NCBI RefSeq assembly: GCF_007097385.1
Contig: NZ_VJZS01000026.1
Location: 1 to 55,539, forward strand
Direction of reading: 5' to 3'
From: Flavobacterium sp. ZT3R18
GTDB taxonomy: Bacteria > Bacteroidota > Bacteroidia > Flavobacteriales > Flavobacteriaceae
DNA length: 55,539 nucleotides
A model generated the notes under the pieces. That model was not told where the DNA came from, searched no databases, and saw only the letters and a program-made list of their open reading frames with translations. The stretch's first letter is position 1, and the number at the start of each line of letters is the position of its first letter. Of this stretch, positions 1-9,222 are shown piece after piece. Position numbers and translations under genes: made by a program.

Positions 1-308
1 TTTCAACGAATCCTACCCCAATTAATGAGCTAACCAAAGAAAAAACAGAGCTACATGTGTAAAGGGGATAAGCAGTTAAAAAAAAATATTAATGATTTAA
101 TTATTTGGAATTGAAACTGAACCAAAATTACAATAGCTTGTTTTATAACGTGTTACCGAAATCCGGCATAAATTTATCGAAATCCGCTATTTTAGTTAAA
201 GTTTTAAAAAAAGCATCTCTGAAATAAAATTGACTAATAAAAAAAGTGTCAAATAAACAATATTTGTTTATTTGACACCCAGCTATTTTCTCTATTTATA
301 AATTGTTA
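1..308. other. Left edge, no gene seen
   Basis: AT-rich sequence with no convincing reading frame on either strand. It lies downstream of the small minus-strand gene that ends at 309. A self-complementary stretch at about 245-280, where a TGTCAAATAAAC-like arm is followed by its complement, could terminate that gene. Nothing else stands out. Confidence 0.4.
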
Positions 309-608
309 TTACTTCCCCGTTTCGCTCAATGTCTTCAGTTTCTCACTAAGTTCTATAAGTCCGGCTTTTTGTAAACACTCATCTCCAAACAGTTTTAATT
401 CCTGGAGATTTTCTTCCGGAACACTTGTCATGAGAATCGATGGCTTATCATCGTCTTTAGCTGCTAATCCACGTTCAATTACGTGGTTCAATAACAGCAC
501 ATTTTTTCGTGAAATTTTCAAATCAATCTTCACTACGTCATTCATTCCAGGGATACTAAGTACAGTATCAAAAACCTTGGCCACATCATTTGTTGTCATA
601 ATCTTCAC
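309..608 (-). CDS. Small hypothetical protein of a mobile element
   Basis: This frame encodes 99 residues of a soluble, mostly helical and charged protein with no signal peptide or membrane segment. I do not recognise a named domain. Small proteins of this general type (central 'DVVKIDLKISRKN') sit near mobilisation and conjugation genes in Bacteroidota, so an accessory role in the element is plausible but not shown. It is transcribed away from the mobilisation genes. About 55 bp upstream of its start is a 19-bp palindrome (662-680) that could be its operator. The start ATG at 608 was chosen because the sequence upstream is AT-rich and non-coding; an internal Met at codon 4 is an alternative. 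Confidence 0.6.
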   Translation of the reverse strand: MKIMTTNDVAKVFDTVLSIPGMNDVVKIDLKISRKNVLLLNHVIERGLAAKDDDKPSILMTSVPEENLQELKLFGDECLQKAGLIELSEKLKTLSETGK

Positions 609-661
609 GTTTTTAATTAATAATTTATTCTATAAAGGTATAAAGCCGTTTATGAATTTTG

Positions 662-689
662 ATAGGTAAAATTTACCTATGATAGGTAG
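662..689. promoter_or_regulatory. Palindrome with a third half-site, candidate operator
   Basis: ATAGGTAAAATTTACCTAT (662-680) is a perfect palindrome around a central base. A third copy of the half-site, GATAGGTAG, follows at 681-689. It lies just upstream of the minus-strand gene starting at 608. Spaced inverted half-sites are typical of a dimeric repressor operator. That it works as one is inference. Confidence 0.4.
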
Positions 690-1290
690 AATCCATCCCG
701 CTTGCTTAACTTCGTATCTGATATAAATGATGAACGTTAGGATTTTAGATAGACAGGGTTAGAATAATGTGCTTCGAATTTGATATAAAATGTATCTAGT
801 AATATTGGTTTTAAAAACGATTTTCAAGAGTATAAAATTTGATAATCATATTTCAAAAGAAGCGGTTTATCAAAGATCATTTAGAGTAAATTAAGAAACT
901 CTGAAAAGGTGATTTCATTTAAGTATTTAATGACAACCATTACCTTTTAAAACGAACAACAAAAACCTTCCTAAAAAGTCAGGACTTTGTTGTTTTAAAA
1001 TTGATTTATTGTTTGGAAAGAGCACTTCCTTTGGTGGAAATTGTGTGGGTTAATTGGTTTTATTACTGTCCAATTACAATGGTGCTAAATTGTACACAGT
1101 GTGCACTTTCCTTGATTATTGAAACAGAGATAGAATATATTTTCAAAATCATTAAGACTCTAACTGACTAAAATAGTATTTACATCTAATCTTCAAAATA
1201 ACACTATTAGAAGATTATATAAATGAAAAATTGATTTTGGAACATTTCAGAAATACTGAAAAGTCTAATAGGCATTTAAAGTAGCAGGAA
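690..1290. other. Long intergenic region upstream of the mobilisation genes
   Basis: About 600 bp of AT-rich sequence with no gene I can support. It separates the candidate operator on the left from the hairpin cluster on the right. Short frames here lack codon bias and have no recognisable family. It probably holds the promoter for the mobilisation operon, but I cannot point to a clear one. Confidence 0.4.
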
Positions 1291-1380
1291 GATTGCAACG
1301 TTCCTGCAATCGGCCAGATGTCCGGTTGTATCACAACCGATTCTGGCTGCCTGGTCACTCGGGACTCGTGGGCAGTGACA
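1291..1380 (+). other. oriT: Candidate origin of transfer (oriT), nested hairpins
   Basis: A GC-richer island holds three inverted repeats. ATTGCA (1292-1297) pairs with TGCAAT (1305-1310). GCCAGA (1313-1318) pairs with TCTGGC (1342-1347) and encloses CGGTTGT-ATC-ACAACCG (1323-1339). GTCACT (1354-1359) pairs with AGTGAC (1374-1379). It lies directly upstream of a MobC-like gene and a relaxase, which is where oriT sits in mobilisable Bacteroidota elements. Hairpins flanking a nick site are usual for oriT. The nick site itself cannot be identified from the sequence alone. Confidence 0.5.
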
Positions 1381-1420
1381 CTGAAAAATGAAAAAGAGTT
1401 GAAAAACATGAAAATGACAG

Positions 1421-1816
1421 ATGATGGAAGAGCAAAACAACAACCGCACAAAATGGCTTCATTTACGTTTGAAGCCTGACGAATATCAAAAAATATTCAA
1501 AAAATTTAGTAAGTCAACCTGCCGGAAATTAAGCGAATATGCCCGAAAAAATCTTTTGGAAAAACCGGTAACAACTAATTACCGCAACCAATCCCTTGAT
1601 GAATTTATGTCGGAGATTATACGGCTGCGAGGTGAATTGAATGCCATAGGAAACAACTTCAATCAAGCTGTCAAAAAGCTGCATACCCTTCAGCAAATTC
1701 CTGAATTTAAGAACTGGATTATCAGCTATGAACTGGAGAAAAAAATCCTCTTTAATAAGGTTGAAGAGATCAAAAATTACATCCAAAAAATGGCTGAAAA
1801 ATGGTTGCAATCATAA
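1421..1816 (+). CDS. MobC-like relaxosome accessory protein
   Basis: This 131-residue protein should bind oriT DNA and help the relaxase nick it. The N-terminal third ('KWLHLRLKPDEYQKIFKKF') looks like a ribbon-helix-helix fold. The remainder, with 'RLRGELNAIGNNFNQAVKKL', matches the helical region typical of plasmid mobilisation MobC proteins, where a 'GNNxNQ' motif is characteristic. The length is normal for the family. Its end overlaps the relaxase start at 1801 by 16 bp, so the two are probably translationally coupled. An ATG one codon downstream of the first is an alternative start. The family assignment is by motif recall; the function is inferred from family and position. Confidence 0.8.
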   Translation: MMEEQNNNRTKWLHLRLKPDEYQKIFKKFSKSTCRKLSEYARKNLLEKPVTTNYRNQSLDEFMSEIIRLRGELNAIGNNFNQAVKKLHTLQQIPEFKNWIISYELEKKILFNKVEEIKNYIQKMAEKWLQS

Positions 1817-3111
1817 AGACAGGACATTCGATAAACAACATTTTTAACTATAATGAGAACAAGGTAAAACAGGGCGTGGCGGAGTGTATCGGCGAAGGTA
1901 ATTACCCAATTGATGTAGATAAAATGAACAGTACGATGAAACTGAACAGGTTTCTGAAACAATTGGAATTGAACGACAATGTAAAACGAAACAGCGTGCA
2001 CATCTCATTGAATTTTGATCCATCAGAAAATCATTCGAAAGAAAAACTGATGGACATAGCTGATACTTATATGAGAAAAACAGGCTTTGGAGAGCAACCT
2101 TATTTGGTATACCAGCATCACGATTCAGGACACCCACACATTCATTTAGTTTCCATAAAAGTAAAAGCAGACGGAAGCCGAATCGACATGCAGAATATCG
2201 GTAGAAACCAATCTGAAGTGGCTAGAAAGGAAATCGAAAAATCCTTTGGACTCGTAGTGGCAGAAGGACGCAGAAAAAATCAGAATATTGAGCTTCTACC
2301 CATTGCTACTGGAAAGGTTCAATACGGAAAAATTCAATCCAAAAAAGCAATTGCAAATGTGCTTAACGGAGTGCTTTCTACTTACAAATATTCAAGCCTT
2401 GCAGAACTAAACGCAGTGTTGCAACAGTACAATGTTCTTGCTGATCGTGGCAGTGAAAATTCAAGGATATTTAAAGCAAAAGGATTGGTGTACCGAATAT
2501 TGGATGAAGGTGGTAAGCCTATTGGAGTTCCAATCAAAGCCAGCGATTTTTATAACAAACCTACCTTGAAATTTTTAGAGGAAAAGTTTACTTCAAATAT
2601 GACTAGCCAGGTCTCCCACAAGAACAGGGTCAAAAATACTGTTGATCTTGCATTTTTAGGAAAGAAACCATCGCTTGCAGAATTGGTACAACTATTGAAA
2701 AAGGAAGGAATTAATACCGTTTTAAGAAAAAGTGAAGAAGGGATACTCTATGGGATTACCTATGTTGACCATACTACAAAATGTGTTTTTAACGGTAGTG
2801 CTTTGGGTAAACAATACAGTGCCAAAGCAATACAAGAACGTTGTTCATTAATTACAGTGCCTGAACAAAAAATGACGGGTTCAACTATTGAGAAATCAAT
2901 AGACTCTAAATCTAAAACACCAAATCAAATAAGCGATAAAGCTTCGTTTGACGATGTGTTCCAAAAGAATAAATCTGTTGATTCAAATACCGCAATTGGA
3001 CAACTATCGGATATACTTACCCAATCCGAACAGGAAACGACTTACGTTCCGAACCAGCTTAAGAAAAAACGGAAAAAGAAAAAAAGAAAAGGACAATCGG
3101 ATAACCAATAA
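1801..3111 (+). CDS. mobB: Relaxase / mobilisation nuclease (MOBP-type)
   Basis: This 436-residue relaxase would nick oriT and become covalently attached to the DNA strand. The N-terminus 'MVAIIKTGHSINNIFNYNENK' minus its last residue resembles Bacteroidota MobA/MobB starts. The metal-binding three-histidine motif is visible as HHDSGHPHIH at residues 106-115. The Tyr in 'FNYNENK' is a candidate nucleophile. The C-terminal third is less conserved and ends in a very basic Lys/Arg tail. It overlaps the MobC-like gene and is followed after 11 bp by the coupling protein, so the three form one operon. The length is at the long end of the usual 300-450. The gene looks intact. Confidence 0.9.
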   Translation: MVAIIKTGHSINNIFNYNENKVKQGVAECIGEGNYPIDVDKMNSTMKLNRFLKQLELNDNVKRNSVHISLNFDPSENHSKEKLMDIADTYMRKTGFGEQPYLVYQHHDSGHPHIHLVSIKVKADGSRIDMQNIGRNQSEVARKEIEKSFGLVVAEGRRKNQNIELLPIATGKVQYGKIQSKKAIANVLNGVLSTYKYSSLAELNAVLQQYNVLADRGSENSRIFKAKGLVYRILDEGGKPIGVPIKASDFYNKPTLKFLEEKFTSNMTSQVSHKNRVKNTVDLAFLGKKPSLAELVQLLKKEGINTVLRKSEEGILYGITYVDHTTKCVFNGSALGKQYSAKAIQERCSLITVPEQKMTGSTIEKSIDSKSKTPNQISDKASFDDVFQKNKSVDSNTAIGQLSDILTQSEQETTYVPNQLKKKRKKKKRKGQSDNQ

Positions 3112-3122
3112 AAACTAAAATT

Positions 3123-5111
3123 ATGGCTATGCAGACTGGAGAAAACGAACAAGCATTGAGAAAAATACTCGACATGACAAGGCTCATCAGCATCATTATT
3201 TTGGTGATCCATTTTTATTATTACTGCTACGCTGCCTTTCGGGAGTGGCATCTTGTTAGCGGGTTAAGTGATAAACTTTTGGGTAATATTCACAATACAG
3301 GATTGTTCAATAATTTTCATAAATCCAAACTCTTTGCTCTGGGATTTTTGATGATTTCCCTAATAGGTACCAAGGGACGAAAAGATGAAAAACTCAATTA
3401 TAAAACAGCCTTTGCCTATATTGTTACGGGTATCCTAATTTACTTTATAAGCTGTCTTTCATTATATCTGAAAATAGAAATAGTACAAGTAGCGATTGCT
3501 TATATAAGTATTACGGCAATTGGGTTTCTTTTGGTGCTTTCTGGAGGTACTTTGTTGTCGCGTATTATAAAAAACCGACTCAACCACAAGGATATTTTCA
3601 ATAAAGAAAACGAAACTTTTCCGCAGGAAGAAAGGCTTTTGGAAAATGAATTTTCTATTAATCTGCCTGCTCGTTATTACTTGAAAGACAAAATTCGCAA
3701 CAGCTGGATAAACATTATCAATCCCTTTCGGGCATTGATGGTCTTAGGTACTCCTGGTTCTGGCAAATCGTACTTCGTAATCCGACACGTGATTACACAA
3801 CACATCCGTAAAGGGTTTACTATGTTTGTCTATGATTTTAAGTTTGATGACCTTTCTAAAATAGCCTATAATACGTGGCTCAAATACAAACATTTGTACC
3901 CGAAGGTGCCACAGTTTTATGTTATTAATTTTGATGACCTAACCCGAACACATCGCTGCAATCCGTTAGAACCCTCAGCCATGACGGATATTACAGATGC
4001 ATCCGAATCTGCTCGAACTATTTTGTTAGGATTAAATCGAGAATGGATCAAACGACAAGGAGACTTCTTTGTGGAATCTCCAATTAACTTTCTTTCTGCT
4101 ATAATATGGTATCTAAAAAAATACAAAGACGGCGAATTTTGTACGCTACCCCATGTTATTGAACTTATGCAAGCTGACTACGATAGTCTCTTTACATTAC
4201 TGCGAACTGAAAAGGAAATTGAGGTATTGATTAATCCTTTTGTCAATGCCTACCTCAACGATGTAATGGAACAATTAGAGGGTCAGATAGCTTCCGCTAA
4301 AATTGCAATGGCAAGGCTCTCCTCTCCTCAATTGTATTATGTTTTATCAGGCAATGATTTTACGTTGGACATCAATAATCCTGAAGAACCCAAGATTGTT
4401 TGCATGGGCAACAACCCACAAAAAATACAAATATATGGTGCCGTATTATCTTTGTATGTAAACCGTTTGGTAAAACAAGTCAACCAAAAAGGCAAGCAAA
4501 AAAGCAGTCTGATATTTGATGAGTTTCCGACCATCTACCTCAACAATATGGATAGCCTGATTGCTACTGCACGAAGTAATAAAGTAGCAACTTGTCTCGG
4601 AATTCAAGACTTCAGTCAGCTGCGTAAGGATTACGGACGTGAACAGGCAGACGTGATTATGAACATTACCGGAAACATCGTCAGTGGTCAAGTTACTGGC
4701 GATACTGCAAAGCAACTTTCGGAGCGATTTGGTAAAATTATGCAGGACAGAGAAAGTCTTTCTATTAATAGCGGAGACACTTCAATCAGTCGTTCCAAGC
4801 AATTAGAATCCGCTGTGCCTCCTTCTAAAATTTCGTCTTTAAGTTCAGGCGAGTTTGTAGGCATGGTAGCCGATGATCCCGATTGTAAAATTGAATTAAA
4901 AACATTCCACTCAGAAATTATAAATGATCATGAAGCGCTGAAAAAAGAACAGGATAATTATAAAGATATAGCTGTAATTCGCAAGCTTGACAATTCTATG
5001 GTACAACGGAATTATTTGCAGATAAAACAAGATATTCAGTATATAATTCATTCTGAAATGGAACGACTGCTGAATGATCCTGGGTTGGCTTATTTGGTGG
5101 TAAAGAAATAG
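3123..5111 (+). CDS. Type IV coupling protein (VirD4/TraG-like, Bacteroidota MobC type)
   Basis: This 662-residue inner-membrane ATPase would link the relaxosome to a secretion channel. The N-terminal 150 residues hold about four membrane segments. The Walker A box GTPGSGKS is at about residues 209-216 and the Walker B 'SSLIFDEFP' has its acidic pair at about 466-467. 'CLGIQDFSQLRKDYG', 'NITGNIVSGQVTG' and 'LSERFGK' follow, as in conjugative transfer ATPases. It is the last gene of the mobilisation operon. No channel genes are in the window, so transfer would need a helper system (inference). It converges on the WYL regulator gene, leaving only 17 bp between their ends. Confidence 0.9.
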   Translation: MAMQTGENEQALRKILDMTRLISIIILVIHFYYYCYAAFREWHLVSGLSDKLLGNIHNTGLFNNFHKSKLFALGFLMISLIGTKGRKDEKLNYKTAFAYIVTGILIYFISCLSLYLKIEIVQVAIAYISITAIGFLLVLSGGTLLSRIIKNRLNHKDIFNKENETFPQEERLLENEFSINLPARYYLKDKIRNSWINIINPFRALMVLGTPGSGKSYFVIRHVITQHIRKGFTMFVYDFKFDDLSKIAYNTWLKYKHLYPKVPQFYVINFDDLTRTHRCNPLEPSAMTDITDASESARTILLGLNREWIKRQGDFFVESPINFLSAIIWYLKKYKDGEFCTLPHVIELMQADYDSLFTLLRTEKEIEVLINPFVNAYLNDVMEQLEGQIASAKIAMARLSSPQLYYVLSGNDFTLDINNPEEPKIVCMGNNPQKIQIYGAVLSLYVNRLVKQVNQKGKQKSSLIFDEFPTIYLNNMDSLIATARSNKVATCLGIQDFSQLRKDYGREQADVIMNITGNIVSGQVTGDTAKQLSERFGKIMQDRESLSINSGDTSISRSKQLESAVPPSKISSLSSGEFVGMVADDPDCKIELKTFHSEIINDHEALKKEQDNYKDIAVIRKLDNSMVQRNYLQIKQDIQYIIHSEMERLLNDPGLAYLVVKK

Positions 5112-5138
5112 GATTGATAATAATTATATCATCCTTTG
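5109..5138. terminator. Short imperfect inverted repeat between convergent genes
   Basis: An AGGATTGAT arm and an ATCATCCT arm flank an AT-only centre, exactly where the coupling-protein gene and the convergent WYL gene meet. It may act as a weak bidirectional terminator. The stem has one bulge and there is no strong T run, so this is tentative. Confidence 0.3.
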
Positions 5139-6028
5139 TATGTATTCAGTCGCTCTTGAACATAATCTTTCAATGTTTTTGGCTCAATAATTTTGACTTC
5201 TCCAAGAAGTCCTAGGATAAAACGACCAACACCTAAAAAATTACCAACTTCACACTCTAAACGATATAAATTATCAGTTATCTTAGTGATGTACTTTTCA
5301 GACAATGGATACTCTTCAATAATCAAATTATAGGCTACTAACGAAAGCTCCAAACTAACAGCTATGGGTTCAAAGCTTTGCATTCTGAAAATATCAACGA
5401 TTCCCTTTTTGTGTTTAGGTTTGAACTTCCAGGAAGATTCAAGTAAAATGACTTGTTTAATTCTCGAAGTCTTAAAAACTTTATTGAGACCATCTTCAAC
5501 ATCGTAACACCAGACCCCTGTATAATTAATAGTAAAATCAATTGGCTCTACAATTCTGTCTCTAATGTTTTTACTATTACCGGACTTATACGATTGTAAG
5601 ACGACTTGTTTTTGCTGTTTTATGGCTTGTAGTAAAGAATAAATATTCTCACTTTCTTCCTTTTTTCCAATGGCATGGATAACACGGTCGAAATCATATA
5701 GACTATATAATTTCTTAACCAATTTAATTTTCAATTCATCATTATCATCTATACTATGAATAGCTTTACTCAATATAAAGGCCTCTTCTTCAGAAAAATG
5801 CAATAAGCTACTAATTTCTTGAACAGTAGTATTTTCTTTGTCAATCTTAAAATAACCATTGCTATTTTCAATGACAAAACCCACATGTTTGAAAGTATCA
5901 AGATAACGATAAACGGTTCGCTGCGATATTTCAAATCGTTCAGACAGTTCTGCAATCGTTCGACCATATTGGCAATCCAATAGCAGTAACACTTCCAGCA
6001 TTTTCTGAAATTTAGCTTGATCTGACAT
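5129..6028 (-). CDS. WYL-domain transcriptional regulator
   Basis: This 299-residue protein has an N-terminal winged helix (residues about 8-60, 'GRTIAELSERFEISQRTVYRY') followed by a WYL-type ligand-binding region ('VEPIDFTINYTGVWCYDVED', about 165-190) and a C-terminal WCX-like part. Such regulators sense nucleic acid or nucleotide ligands and often repress defence operons (established for BrxR and CapW relatives). It starts two bases after the hsdR stop codon, so it is the last gene of the restriction operon. That placement suggests feedback control of the island. Which promoter it acts on cannot be told. Confidence 0.85.
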   Translation of the reverse strand: MSDQAKFQKMLEVLLLLDCQYGRTIAELSERFEISQRTVYRYLDTFKHVGFVIENSNGYFKIDKENTTVQEISSLLHFSEEEAFILSKAIHSIDDNDELKIKLVKKLYSLYDFDRVIHAIGKKEESENIYSLLQAIKQQKQVVLQSYKSGNSKNIRDRIVEPIDFTINYTGVWCYDVEDGLNKVFKTSRIKQVILLESSWKFKPKHKKGIVDIFRMQSFEPIAVSLELSLVAYNLIIEEYPLSEKYITKITDNLYRLECEVGNFLGVGRFILGLLGEVKIIEPKTLKDYVQERLNTYKG

Positions 6029-6030
6029 TC

Positions 6031-9000
6031 TTAACTATTTTGATATTTCTTAAAGTTCTCCGCCTGTTCAAAAATTTCTTTATAGACTTCGTCTCTATCT
6101 ACAGGTGGGTAACCGTTTTCAGCTAAAAGTATAATTAAGCCTACTTTTAATTCTGCTTTGATGTCATCCCGTTTACTCCAATCGGTATATTTTGCTTTGT
6201 CATCAACTACTTCTTTTACTTTTTGTGCCAAAAGAATTAATTTATCTTCGGGATATTCGAAGTCATATTTTACGGCCAAGGCTTTCAGGATGTCATAAAA
6301 AGCTTTTTCCTCAAAGTCAATTCCGAGGTCTTTAAAGGAATCTTTTTCTTTCTTCAAGGCATAGTATAATTCAATAATTTCATCTGTGAAATCTTCCAAT
6401 ACTTCACTTCGCAATACATCACTTTCTTTTCGTTCGTTGTATTTATCAACGATGAATTGCAAGCGCTTAGAAAAGTCAATTCCGGTTATCTTATTAATTT
6501 TCTTTACATCGTCAATAGCTTTGGCCAAAAGCTTCTGTAAAAGCTTGATTTTGGTATTAGGCAGCTTGATTTTATCAATCTTTGTCATATAATCCTCCGA
6601 GAAAATATCTACCTCCGTTTGATTCTCTTCTCCCAATTTAAAAATTTCCTCCACACCATTGCTTTCAATGGCTTCCTGTAGCATCTGGCGCACTTTATTG
6701 TTCATTTGGGCAGTATCCGGCGCCACTCCTTTGGTGAGTTTGAACACTATGGAGCGCACGGCTAAATAGAAATGAATTTCGTCTCTTTCGGTTTCATCAA
6801 ACACACCACTACCGGAACAAATATCGTAAGCCGATTTTAATCGTTTTACTATGTACATAAACCTTTTTTCCAGCTCTTGTGTGAGTTGGACAAACTCTGC
6901 TGCCTGATTTAAGGTCCGTAATTGTTCTACGGGTGAACCCTTGAAATATTTTGACTTATCGAATTTATGGAACAGTTTCCCCAGTAAATCCAATTGATCT
7001 TTAACAACCACTATGGATTGTTCAATATCTTCTATGTTTTGAACATCGGCACTGCTGTACTGCGCCAAAGCCAGGTTCATTTGTTTTTTGATTCCGATAT
7101 AATCAACTACCAAGCCTTTTTCTTTACCTTCAAATTTTCGGTTAACCCTTGAAATGGTTTGGATAAGATTGTGCCTTTGTATCGGTTTGTCAATATACAT
7201 CGTATCCAAGAAAGGCACGTCGAAACCGGTTAGCCACATATCGACCACAATGGCGATTTTAAAATTGGATTTTTCATTTTTAAACTGTCGGTCTAACTCC
7301 TTACGGTCTTCCTTGGTTCCTAACAGATTGTATAAGACTTCCGAGTCATCTTTACCTCTGGTCATCACCATTTTGATACGTTCCATCGGTTTGATTTCCT
7401 TTTGTTCTTTTTCGGAAAGTACAATTCCATCTTCTGTAATTTTTACTTCGCCCCATTCCGGACGGAGTTCCAAAATGTTTTTATATAATTCGTAAGCGAT
7501 GGGACGGCTGCTGCAAACAAACATTGCTTTTCCTTTTACCGTCGCCCCTTCTGCAATTCTGTTTTCGTAATGCTTTATAAAATCTTCGGCTACGGTTTTC
7601 AATCGTGTAGGATCACCAATAATGGCGTTCATTTGTGCCATGGCTTTTTTACTTTCCTCCACCTGATACTCGTTACTGCCTTCTTCGGCACAACGGTTAT
7701 AGTATTCTTCAATTTCCTGAAGTTTCCCATTATTGAGCAGGACTTTGGCCGCGCGCCCCTCATAAACAATACGCACCGTAATTTCATCAATTACGGATTC
7801 CTTCATCGTATAAGTATCGACTATATCACCAAATACATCAATCGTGGCATCAATGGGAGTTCCTGTAAAACCTACATAAGTGGCATTAGGCAGGGAATCG
7901 TGTAAATATTTAGCAAAGCCAAAAGTTTTAGAGACCCCATTCTCGGTCACTTTTATTTTCTGATCCAAGTTGGTTTGACTGCGGTGCGCCTCATCGGATA
8001 TACAGATTACATTGTTACGGTCGGTCAATAATCGGGTATCTTCCGTAAACTTGTGTATGGTCGTCAGGAATACCCCTCCGCTGTTTCTACCTTGCAATAG
8101 TTCTCTTAGTTGACTTCTACTTTCTACACTGATAATCATTTCATCACCGATAAATCCTTTTGCATTGGTAAATTGTCCCGACAATTGGTCATCCAAATCA
8201 GTTCTGTCGGTTATCAATACAATAGTCGGACTTCCAAAATAAGAGCTTCTCATCAGCAAACGACTCAAGTACAACATCGTGTAACTTTTGCCACAACCTG
8301 TAGTGCCAAAGTAAGTACCACCTTTTCCATCACCTTCAGGACGTTGATGTATTTTTATATTTTCAAAAAGTTTAATCGCGGCATAGTATTGAGGATAACG
8401 GCAAACTATCTTTTCATTTTTCTTGGAACTGTCCGGAAGATAAATGAAATTTTGAATAATGTTTCTTAACCTATTGCGGTTGAACATGCCCTGAATAAGC
8501 GTAAACATCGCATCGATACCATCCACTTCATTGACCATACCTTCAATTTTGCGCCAGGCATAAAAGAACTCGTAGGGCGCAAAGAAAGAACCGGCTTTGG
8601 TATTCACTCCATCGCTTATGACACAAAACGCATTGTATTTGAAGAGTTCGGGAATGTCTCTTTTGTATCTTGTGGTTAATTGAACAAAAGCATCGTGTAT
8701 GGTGGTGTTTTCTTGAATGGCTGTTTTGAATTCAAAAACCACCAATGGCAATCCGTTGATGTACAAAATTAAATCGGGGATACGCATTTCATACCCTTTA
8801 ATCGCCAATTGATTGACAATTCTATAGGTGTTATTATCCTCCTCGGAATAATCAATCAACTGAATATAAACATCTTTCTGATTGCGGTCTTCACGTTTCA
8901 ACAGAAAACCATCACTCACCATTTTCATAATGGTTTTGTTGGTTTCATACAAATCAGAAGCAGGTAAACGATCTAAATCCCTTATGATGGAATCGATTTC

Positions 9001-9222
9001 GTTTTCGGTAATATTTTCTGTTTTGTATTGGCTTTGCAGGTAATTTTTTAAATCCTCAATAATCAGAACTTTTTCACTTACGACATGGCCATAAACAGTT
9101 GGTGGTTCGGCAAAACCGTTGAATTCTGTTTTACGCACTTCCCCGCCTGCAAGGTGAGTCATTTTCTCTTCTTGCAGTAATGATATAAATGCCTTTTCTA
9201 ATTGTGATTCGGTAAATTTCAT
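6031..9222 (-). CDS. hsdR: Type I restriction enzyme R subunit (HsdR)
   Basis: HsdR is the motor and nuclease subunit of the type I restriction complex. It translocates DNA and cuts it away from the recognition site. The N-terminal nuclease core has the PD-(D/E)xK pattern 'PDLILYINGLPLVVFEFKT'. The helicase part shows Walker A 'GTTGCGKSYT' (about residue 310), a DEAH-type box 'SDEAHRSQ' (about 415), 'GFTGTP' and the late motif 'QTISRVNRKF'. The length, about 1,060 residues, is typical. The ATG at 9222 makes an ATGA overlap with the upstream stop codon and begins with 'MKFTESQLEKAF', as homologues do. An upstream ATG at 9243 would add seven residues. No inactivating change was seen. Confidence 0.93.
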   Translation of the reverse strand: MKFTESQLEKAFISLLQEEKMTHLAGGEVRKTEFNGFAEPPTVYGHVVSEKVLIIEDLKNYLQSQYKTENITENEIDSIIRDLDRLPASDLYETNKTIMKMVSDGFLLKREDRNQKDVYIQLIDYSEEDNNTYRIVNQLAIKGYEMRIPDLILYINGLPLVVFEFKTAIQENTTIHDAFVQLTTRYKRDIPELFKYNAFCVISDGVNTKAGSFFAPYEFFYAWRKIEGMVNEVDGIDAMFTLIQGMFNRNRLRNIIQNFIYLPDSSKKNEKIVCRYPQYYAAIKLFENIKIHQRPEGDGKGGTYFGTTGCGKSYTMLYLSRLLMRSSYFGSPTIVLITDRTDLDDQLSGQFTNAKGFIGDEMIISVESRSQLRELLQGRNSGGVFLTTIHKFTEDTRLLTDRNNVICISDEAHRSQTNLDQKIKVTENGVSKTFGFAKYLHDSLPNATYVGFTGTPIDATIDVFGDIVDTYTMKESVIDEITVRIVYEGRAAKVLLNNGKLQEIEEYYNRCAEEGSNEYQVEESKKAMAQMNAIIGDPTRLKTVAEDFIKHYENRIAEGATVKGKAMFVCSSRPIAYELYKNILELRPEWGEVKITEDGIVLSEKEQKEIKPMERIKMVMTRGKDDSEVLYNLLGTKEDRKELDRQFKNEKSNFKIAIVVDMWLTGFDVPFLDTMYIDKPIQRHNLIQTISRVNRKFEGKEKGLVVDYIGIKKQMNLALAQYSSADVQNIEDIEQSIVVVKDQLDLLGKLFHKFDKSKYFKGSPVEQLRTLNQAAEFVQLTQELEKRFMYIVKRLKSAYDICSGSGVFDETERDEIHFYLAVRSIVFKLTKGVAPDTAQMNNKVRQMLQEAIESNGVEEIFKLGEENQTEVDIFSEDYMTKIDKIKLPNTKIKLLQKLLAKAIDDVKKINKITGIDFSKRLQFIVDKYNERKESDVLRSEVLEDFTDEIIELYYALKKEKDSFKDLGIDFEEKAFYDILKALAVKYDFEYPEDKLILLAQKVKEVVDDKAKYTDWSKRDDIKAELKVGLIILLAENGYPPVDRDEVYKEIFEQAENFKKYQNS

